Below, piece by piece: positions 55,789-64,000 of a DNA stretch of 64,000 nucleotides (its first letter is position 1; every line of letters begins with the position of its first letter). The stretch comes from Theocolax elegans (Eukaryota > Arthropoda > Insecta > Hymenoptera > Cerocephalidae), in assembly GCA_026168455.1 (NCBI GenBank), contig CM047427.1, positions 10,879,505 to 10,943,504 on the forward strand. The letters are read 5' to 3'. Both the position numbers and the translations under genes were made by a program. The notes under the pieces are model-generated. The model did no database searches. It saw only the letters and a program-made list of their open reading frames with translations, and was not told the origin of the DNA.

Positions 55789-58700
55789 TAAAACAAGACG
55801 TAAACTTTTAAACCAAACATCCTAATTAAATTATCAATTTCAAAGTCTAGAAAAACTTACATACATTATTTAAAACGCCTAAAAGACTGACGTTCAGAAT
55901 TGTTAAAAAAATTCATTGCTTTATTTATAAAAAAATATAAAAAATTACCATTTTCTGAATCTGTCATGCCCTTATAAGAAAACCCAACCGCGACAAATCA
56001 AAAGATGGTGATATTTTCCGAAAATTCGACATTTACTAATAATATGTAGACAATTGATTTGTTTAGTATTGTTTTTTTGACTGTTGTTTAGGGAACGATC
56101 CTTTCTATTAACATTTTAGATGTAGTAATTATAATAATAACTCATATAAGTATCCAAAAACTATCTGTTTGACCATAAGCTGGCCAATAAGTCGATAATT
56201 AAATACCAGAATATCCTGTTAATTAATTTAAAATGATATATTTTTATAATGGTGAAAATAAGAATAAAGAATTTTGAATAACAATAATCGGTACACAAAA
56301 TAGACCTATTTTAGTTTCTTCTCTGGGTTACCCGAAGAATTTAAAACAAAATATAAACGAAATAAATAGCTCGATTGAGTATATCGAGGTCAATGCACAC
56401 ATACTTAACAAATGGCTTAAAAGTACATTAAGAGCATTTAAAAAAAAATAAACTCACAGGTAGAAACATGTATCCATCGATCAAATTAATTTCCTTCGAG
56501 AGTGCTCGTTAAATATCGCGGGTGTTTCTCTTTTACATTAAAGTATATATCCGCGACGAGAAATCGATGCTCACAATTACAGTTTAATGTCATAGTCGTA
56601 TTAAAAGGTTGCATCAGTGATGGTATAATTTTGCAGTAACGCGTGTATATATGTATATATACGGTTGATTATCCTGAACGGAGATGTACGCGACGTTTAA
56701 AAGACATTGACGCTTTATAGTAATTAGGAGAAGGATATTGTAAATCATGAATCAATATGTGATTTGAACGTTACGGATTTTTATGTATATTGTGCGTGTG
56801 TGTGTTCGAAAAATTATTAATGGATGTATAATGTTGAAGTACCTGTCAATTATGCGTTTTTTTTTGTTCTTTTTTTGTGCTAATTTCTAATAGTATTTTT
56901 GTCGTTGTATGTGTATCGAGGTGTTATAAATAATTTTCATATCAATTTTTTTTATTAAGTTATAGTAAAATTTCAATTTTTCATTATATTTTATAACATA
57001 GATATATAACATATTGCATATAAGTTAAATTTTCGTCGTATTAAACAGCTGATATATTGACGCTTTCTTATTTATATAATGGAAAAAAAAGAAATGCGAC
57101 TATTATAATTTGCAATTGTTAACAACTATTACATCAGAAGATAAAAATTAATTTGTTAATTAATATTAAATAACATTGTGAGATTACAGTGGTATTGACT
57201 ATCGAAACTTTACAAAAAGAAAACTGCACTCCTTGTTTTTTACTCATATTTTAAATCCATTAATTGTAACATTTTATGTCTATGAACATTCCTCTGCCGA
57301 ACTGAATAATGTTTGGAAAATAAATGTGCTCTAGAAATACGATATAAAATTGAGTTGAGTCGGGATACCAACTTGCCGATACGTCCTTTAAAAAATTAAC
57401 AGAAAATGGATTTTTCGTCTTTTGACACCTTAACGTGACAGTGGCATCATTCCCAACCATGGGGGGGAAGATGCCATATTCATATAAAAAAAATTAAACT
57501 TATTAAAATTAATAATATATTATACTAATTAATAATATAATATATTAATAATATAATATAATAACAATACATTATTTTTTTAATCAAAATAAAAAAAATA
57601 ACTGCAGCGTTTAATATTTTTAACAGAAAAAATAACTATTGCTCTTTACACACGGGACAAACACCACTTGTACAGCAGTCTTCCTACATCCATGATTTAC
57701 ATTGTCTTCTGCTCCTTTTTGTCATAAAAACTGATTCGACAACGTGTGCAAAAATGATCAAAAATTTCTTTTTTTCTACTCCGCTTGTTGCATCTTCCCC
57801 CAACTGACCAGAAAATAAAAAAACATAATTTAATCTAAAACAACTAGTCCTACTACGTTTTAATGGTGATGGTTTATTAAAGTTGAAGACATTATCTAAT
57901 TTTCGTATTTTCTTATTTTAACAGTATTACGAACTAAGCTTTGAAAAATGTTGTTGGAATTTATTGACAATTTTGATCGAGAGCTCGGACTACCTTCGAC
58001 ACTGCTCGAAATGCAATTAATAATAATGTTGGCATCCTGAAATACTTATAGGTAACTGAATTAGAAAATCATACCTACCAAGCACTTAATGCGATTTGTT
58101 TGGCGTTTCCTCCGATTTACCTTATTTAAAGATCCTTAATCGAATACTTTTTAGATACATTTATACAAAGGTAATGTCATTATGTATGCACAGCGTATTA
58201 TCCTGATATATAACCCAAAATTTGACAATTTTTAGACTAAAATCCCTAAACTTATGAATATAGATAAAACTAAACTTCAGAAGACAAGCCTAACATTAAT
58301 AAAAAAATTAATTATATATAATGATTTCTATTATTGTACAATCACAGAATATTTCAGACACTACTTTACATTGAATAGCCTGACATTTTAACAGTAACAA
58401 TAAAACATTATTCTAATCCACTTAACCGGTTAACTGGCACGACATTTTTCAGCTTCGGTGCCAAAAGTGGCACGAGCCAATTCTTTTGTCAAACACACGA
58501 AAGGTGGTATATGAGGGTTTTACAAACTCTGAATCAATTCCAAATATTATCTTCTTAATTTTCAATCTCCTAAAGGTATATATAAAAAGAAAGTTGGGGT
58601 GTATTTTGCCATTCTTTAAAAATATTGTTAAAGTTATACATATATGCAAAAATATCAATATCTATTTTCTGAAATTACCATTTCGTATCGATTATTTAAA

Positions 58701-60125
58701 ATTTTGGAATTCTGGTGACATATTTGGATTTAGCATCCTTAAAAAAAGTACTATAATAAACTTAAAAACAAGTATCAATTTTGTTTTATTTTAATCCTTT
58801 ATCTTGAATTCTCTAAATTGTATTCTGTAATGCTGGGGTTAGATTTGGATTTAGCTTAATAATAAAAGACAGTAATACTCCGAATTTATAGGAACAATAA
58901 CTTTCAAAGGAATCTAAAAAAATGACATTTAATAAATAAATTGGTTAATTTGTTAGTGATATATAGTGGGAGATAGGACCGTGTACTCGTCATGTTATGA
59001 AAAGTATACCCTGTAAATTCAGCTAAGCCAATCAAAAATCGGACTGTTACATACATATGCATACATCCATACATATATTAAAGGGTTTAAACAACTTTTA
59101 GGGCACACGATTTTTGTTTCATTGATTTTTGATCCATTACCATTTTTTCACGAAATTGTTATATGGTTTAGAACGAAATTTTAAAATATTGCGTTCAAGT
59201 GGATTATAATAACGTTTGATTTTAACGGGATGTTCTTTTAGTGATCGACCATTTAATTTGAAAGGTAAAAGCTATTATATTAACTGAATAAATAAGATAA
59301 ATAATTATACAAAAAAACATATTAATAAAAAATGCTGATACTACAATTTTATTTAAAACATTTACATTTATATTATTAGAAAAATTACCTTGGCGTCCAA
59401 AACCAAAACACCACACTGCTCTTCATTTGAATATTGTCTATATTATTGTGCGAAATTGCAAATATAAAATTGTATTTAATCAATTTTTTTATTTTTCTTT
59501 CAACTCTATATTGTTTAAATTTCTTTCCAATGACATTTTTTTTAACAAAATTTTAACAAATAATTATTTAAACAAAGGACAGCGATGTCTTGGTCTTTCA
59601 TAATTTACCAAATATATGTACTTAGAATTTTATTTGTTTGCATCGTTTCACCGCTCAATTCACTTGATTGATATAACACTGATTGAGTATGACATTCCCT
59701 CAATATTTGCCTATTCATTACGTATTCGAACGAATCCTGCAATTTTTTTGCAACGAATATAATATGATAAATCTTAAAATGAAGTAACATAATTACTAAA
59801 AAATTGTAGTTATTAATTAACTATAAATAAACTTTATAAAATCATTTTTAATTAAAGAGAATAATATTATAATTTGTTAAGAAATGAAGAAATACATCCA
59901 ATCAATTTATAATTCATTATATACATAATAAAATATTTAATGTAAGTTTACATCATTTTATGTTACATATATATATCTCCAAACGATCATATATATTCAA
60001 GGGTTTAAATTATTATTTATTTAATAAACAATTCTATTTCCTCAATTTTAACTCAACCTTGTTTCTTTAAAATAAAATGAAAATGTTTACAATAAAATAT
60101 AATTAAAGTAAACTTTAATTAACAA
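55789..60125. other. AT-rich DNA without a supported gene
   Basis: Scattered short frames only (for example 58486-58794), none with a recognisable domain. A GGGGGAAGATGC block at about 57463 and its inverse at about 57790 hint at an old inverted repeat, but I could not extend it. Confidence 0.5.
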
Positions 60126-60296
60126 TACTAAATTACTGTTTTAATAGTAAAGGAGGACAGATTTGTACAATTGAAAAAATTGCTATTAATAATGGCAATT
60201 TTGACCATTATTAGTAACAATTTTTATAATTATGCAAGTCTGTCTTCCGTTTACCATTAAAATAGTAACTTTTACTAAAAAATTTTTCTCAGCGTA
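60126..60296. mobile_element. Decayed short TIR element (CTGAGAAAAA family)
   Basis: The left arm, ATTACTGTTTTAATAGTAAA followed by GGAGGACAG, pairs with the right arm ending in TTTTTCTCAGCGTA. Similarity continues through the central AATAATGGCAATTTTGACC region. The right terminus resembles the ends of the element at 62848-63059; the left terminus has been lost. Confidence 0.6.
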
Positions 60297-60475
60297 CCAT
60301 CAGATAAGATTGATCCAAAAAAAGTTACTTCCCAACACTTCAGCAGTAAAAAAATAAAAAAAAAACGTCATGCGCGAGATGCGCTGCACTTCATTATAAA
60401 ACGAAAAGACGCGGCTCGACGAGCAAATTGCGCGTATGTAGCGCGAGCCGAAACATTTTGTCGTTCTTTCCTGCA

Positions 60476-60520
60476 TACAGTATATATATAAGAAGGCGGA
60501 GTGACGTTCACATGTGTATA
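60476..60520 (+). promoter_or_regulatory. Promoter-like patch (weak)
   Basis: TATATATATAAGAAGGCGG (about 60481-60499) followed by GTGACGTTCACA, a CRE-like half site, sits in a CpG-richer island (about 60365-60560). A second TATA-like stretch (about 60730-60740) with TCAGCGACC downstream follows. No coding exon was found after either. Confidence 0.25.
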
Positions 60521-62847
60521 CATGTATGCGCTTTAGCGCATGTCCTGATTACAGAACGTGAATTTCCTTCTCGATCAGACGGTTTATCTTTTCGTATATG
60601 TACCATACATACATATCTATATATATGTATACACAAGCGGTAAGTTTACATATCTAGGTTATACATTCTCGTCGAGATGTTTTATCATTTCTCGGGCGAC
60701 TTTTTTTTTTCTTCTCCAAGAAAATAAAATATATATATAAGTAGTGCGAATTTTGAAAAACACGGAGTTGTCAGCGACCCGTGTAAAAAATAATTTATTT
60801 TCGCGGCGATCGATGATATTATCGACTATTTCGTTGCAACTCGTTGAGGTTTAGTGTCGAAACTGTATAAACGAGAGAAAAAAAAAGTAAGGAAAGTAGT
60901 AAATATAATGTAGTTCCGTGTTTATTCAACTTTTGCGCGGTATTACGTTTAGATTACGTATGTGCGTATTTATATAGATTTGACGGTGATTCATTATTGA
61001 TTTTACCGATATACACGTCGAATAGTATTATCAAACTTAATTTTTTTTTGGGGGGGAGACTGTAAATTAACGAAATTTTAATTTACCGCGATTTCTAATT
61101 GACTGGTGCGGTGACGAGGGAAATTTTTTAGATCGTAACGATTTATCGATATTAATAACCTAATTGCATTAATATTAGGCTTATTAACAAGTTATTTCGA
61201 TATACGTCTTACTTCGAGTTAATCGAGACGCTTAATTGGGTTAATATACATTTTATTACATAAGATATATTTTATCATTGAATTTAATTATCGCCTTTGA
61301 TTTCTCGTCTTTATTAAGACAATTTTTGAATATTTATTTATTATTATTACCAATCAAATATTCATTTGATATTTTTTATTATGGATTAGAAATTTCATTC
61401 ACCTCGTGTAATTGATATATAGAAATATTTATTACTGGTCTTGATTATTGGTAGTATACGGAATTAAAAAATTTATTTGATGTATTTGTAAATAAACTAA
61501 GATAAAATCTGAATTGCAGTAGGGATCTATATTCTTTCCAAACGAAAAATTAATGTTTAAAATATTAAATGAGGACGTTTGTAATGCGTGGAAGGGTTGA
61601 TTTTGAATCATTTTTAATATCAATTGTATAATGATTGAAATTATTATTTTAATAATAATAATAAAAAATAATTAATCTACAAAAATTATTAAAAAATATT
61701 TTCTTTATAATAAGAAAATAGTGAAATAAATGACGATCCCTCATCTATATAAAATAATTGATATATTCCCTTGTAACGAATAAAAACCAAATAGAAATTT
61801 ATAACAACTATACATTAAAACAAAAACATAGTTTATTAAAATTAACTGTGTTTTATAGCAACGTAAGGGTACACTTCTATTATTATGGTATATACATTAC
61901 AAAATGTAGTGAATTCAATAATAAAATATTTTATTAAATAGTCCTAAAAAAATTTTTTTAAACTAGGTAATCCATAAAGTACGTTATCTTTTTGGAAATG
62001 AAAAAAAAATTTTTTACAATGTATATATTAACTTCTCTGTGGCGGAGGCGTGCTATGTCTTTTATAAAGAAATAATTATAATACATAAGTTGGCCTTAAT
62101 AAACGTTTATTTGGTTGAAATATGTATAGTTTTTGTGGAAAATAATAAAATGTTTCATTTAATTGAATAAATTTTTTTGACGTAAAGGTAACATAAAATT
62201 AGACATATTTAGAAAGCGAATTATAATTTATAAAATTTTACGAGTTCGTTGCTATTTGTACATTAACAAACAATCTGTATCGTAGATTTTTGGCTGACAT
62301 ATATACATTACTTTTTAGGAAATCTCAAAAAAAAATTATAAAATTAAACATAGCCTAACGATGTACAAAAATAATTGCAAGTTTTGTTTGTTTTGTTGAA
62401 TTTCTCTAATATGAATAAATAATTTTATTTAAAATTCAACTCATATGTAGGTTATAAATAAATAAAGTGCAATAAATTCTTAGTATTTAATAAATCAATT
62501 TCCGTTTTTAAATTATATCCAATATTGTGTGGTATTCTACGTCGATAATGTAGGGAGGATACGATTTGAGTAAGGCACCAACATCATTTAAGAATAATTT
62601 ATAAGAAACATTACTATATCTAAAACAAAGTAAAAAAATTTTTATTTGTAAAAAAATTGTTGTAAATATTACTGTTGTCGAGTAGTTAAAAAACAAATAC
62701 TTGGCAAATTATATGTAAAATTGACTACAGGTTCAATTATATTTACTAATAGCACATGTTAAAAGAGCGACGTTAAAATAATAAAAAAAAAAAATTTCCC
62801 ATAACTTGCAGTAAATTTTATATGTAATTTATATACATATTTTTGTA
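60521..62847. other. AT-rich DNA without a supported gene
   Basis: No coding frame with a domain. A short stretch at about 62038-62075 (GGCGGAGGCGTGCTATGTCT) weakly resembles the SINE tail seen at 9345-9466. Confidence 0.5.
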
Positions 62848-63059
62848 TACACTGAGAAAAAAGTTATAGTAAAAATTACAATGTTGTCTATTAATGCAAG
62901 GGCAGACTGACACAATCCAAAAATTTACCATTGTAGTAAAAATTAATAACTCTCTAGTAAATTTTATTATACACTATGGTAAATTTTTGGATTGTGTCAG
63001 TCTGTCTCTGCATTACTAGACAACATTGTAATTTTTACTTCAACTTTTTTCTCAGTGTA
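62848..63059. mobile_element. 212-bp TIR element (MITE), TACACTGAG ends
   Basis: The left arm begins TACACTGAGAAAAAAGTTAT and the right arm ends ACTTTTTTCTCAGTGTA-like. The arms match closely for about 85 bp, including ACAATGTTGTC and GACACAATCCAAAAATTTAC with their complements. TA at each end is compatible with a TA target duplication, as in Tc1/mariner-type elements. No coding capacity. Confidence 0.88.
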
Positions 63060-64000
63060 CAATATAATAATACTTACTCTAATCTCTTTAAATATTAAAA
63101 TATATTTGCTAAAAAATCTAATAAAATGTATAATGATGAAAGTATATCTCACTGTATTCCAATTAATTTGATATAATGCCATTTGTTTAAATGTAAAACC
63201 TCTCGATAAATCCAAAAATAAAGTTATCCGAAAATCTGACCCGATGTCTATTTCTAAAAACAGCTTTATACACTTAGGTATTGAATCGGGTATATCAAAA
63301 CGTCGGGACTCCTTTACCATCTCTCGGTAAATTTGAAATCGGGCCAGGTCTCTTCCTCTCTGCGCACACGCGGTTTTATCGATGAGTGTGCCACGGTCAC
63401 TGAACGAGGCCATATCGAACTAAACGAATTTTCGGCACTGGAAATCGCGTATACACAACATCAATAATATATCTCCAGATTACATACACGTCGAGAATGT
63501 AAAAAACATCGGTATTTTAATCTTCGTACGATAACACTTCCATTCGAATTCAATTCGAATACTCCGTGATAATTTAATTATCCATTTGTGTCTGTGTGTT
63601 ATTTTAATTGTATATGTATACTAAACGTCTAACCAATTACAAGAGTATGTCAAACCGTGTAGATTCACGATGACACTGATGGTTTCGGTATGTATACATA
63701 AATTCCTTTTTTCTTCTTCTTCTTCCTCCGCGTGTAACACTTTCGTTTATACAAAGGCTGGACGAGCGTTAACGGGTGATTAAAATTTTGAAAATATTTA
63801 CCTATTTATCGTACAATGGGACGGGCATGAATTTTTCATTAAAATAAATTTTTAACTCTCCGTGTCACGCGTTGTTATTTACGATATGCGTTTTGCAGCT
63901 GCGTTATTTAGTTTTTTGTTTTATTTACATAATAAAGATGAGAGTGAGTAGATTTTCACGAAACTGCTGCGCCTAACGTTGTAACTGTGCACTCGAATCA
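63060..64000. other. Right edge, no supported gene
   Basis: A 138-codon minus-strand frame (63413-62997) runs into the MITE, so its C-terminal part cannot be a conserved protein. Its first ~85 codons are CpG-richer and could be an exon of a gene outside the window, but I recognise no domain. The last 400 bp are AT-rich with short CpG patches. Confidence 0.45.

Noticed and set aside
57463..57802. Inverted GGGGGAAGATGC pair as a fold-back element
   Set aside because: The match does not extend beyond about 12 bp and no target duplication is visible.
62997..63413. 138-codon minus-strand frame as a gene
   Set aside because: Its C-terminal half is MITE sequence and no domain is recognisable; an exon at the N-terminal part remains possible but unsupported.

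Overview
The window is AT-rich eukaryotic DNA from an insect. The evidence is spliced genes with GT/AG introns, a peritrophin-type chitin-binding protein, two ten-cysteine Ly6/uPAR-type GPI-anchored proteins, a divergent intronless ionotropic receptor, and an insect-like set of transposons. Hymenoptera, possibly a parasitoid wasp, is my best guess; this is an inference, not proven.

Layout. 1-7.8 kb holds no gene I can support, only AT-rich DNA with microsatellites. 7.8-10.5 kb carries two neighbouring fold-back elements of one family, a SINE fragment, and the last exon of a two-domain chitin-binding (CBM14) gene. 11.1-19.9 kb is a complete young Ty3/gypsy retrotransposon on the minus strand: 843-bp LTRs, GTGG target duplication, lysine-tRNA-type primer site, polypurine tract, intact gag and pol. 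The two frames are joined by a textbook -1 frameshift signal. 20.2-25.3 kb is an RNase H-bearing LINE on the minus strand that has lost its reverse transcriptase, with two later insertions. 25.6-28.6 kb is a decayed R1-like LINE. 28.9-29.4 kb is a 5S rRNA-derived SINE with a 16-bp target duplication. 31.2-33.2 kb is a ~775-bp tandem duplication, one copy of which carries a tRNA-derived SINE.

34.4-49.3 kb is the main host-gene region. It holds two tandem Ly6 paralogues with the same four-exon, all-phase-1 architecture. Intron 2 of the first contains a whole ionotropic-receptor gene on the same strand. Intron 2 of the second has grown to about 10 kb by accumulating a gypsy element with its partial duplication, a LINE fragment and fold-back elements. 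53.0-55.8 kb is a decayed TTAA-flanked DNA transposon with a Mutator-like transposase remnant. 55.8-64 kb is AT-rich, with two small TIR elements and one weak promoter-like patch.

The host genes here do not form a pathway. The Ly6 proteins are predicted to be secreted and lipid-anchored, the receptor to be a sensory membrane channel, and the CBM14 protein to be a secreted chitin binder. Most of the identifiable sequence is mobile DNA at several stages of decay, which allows nested insertions to be ordered in time.
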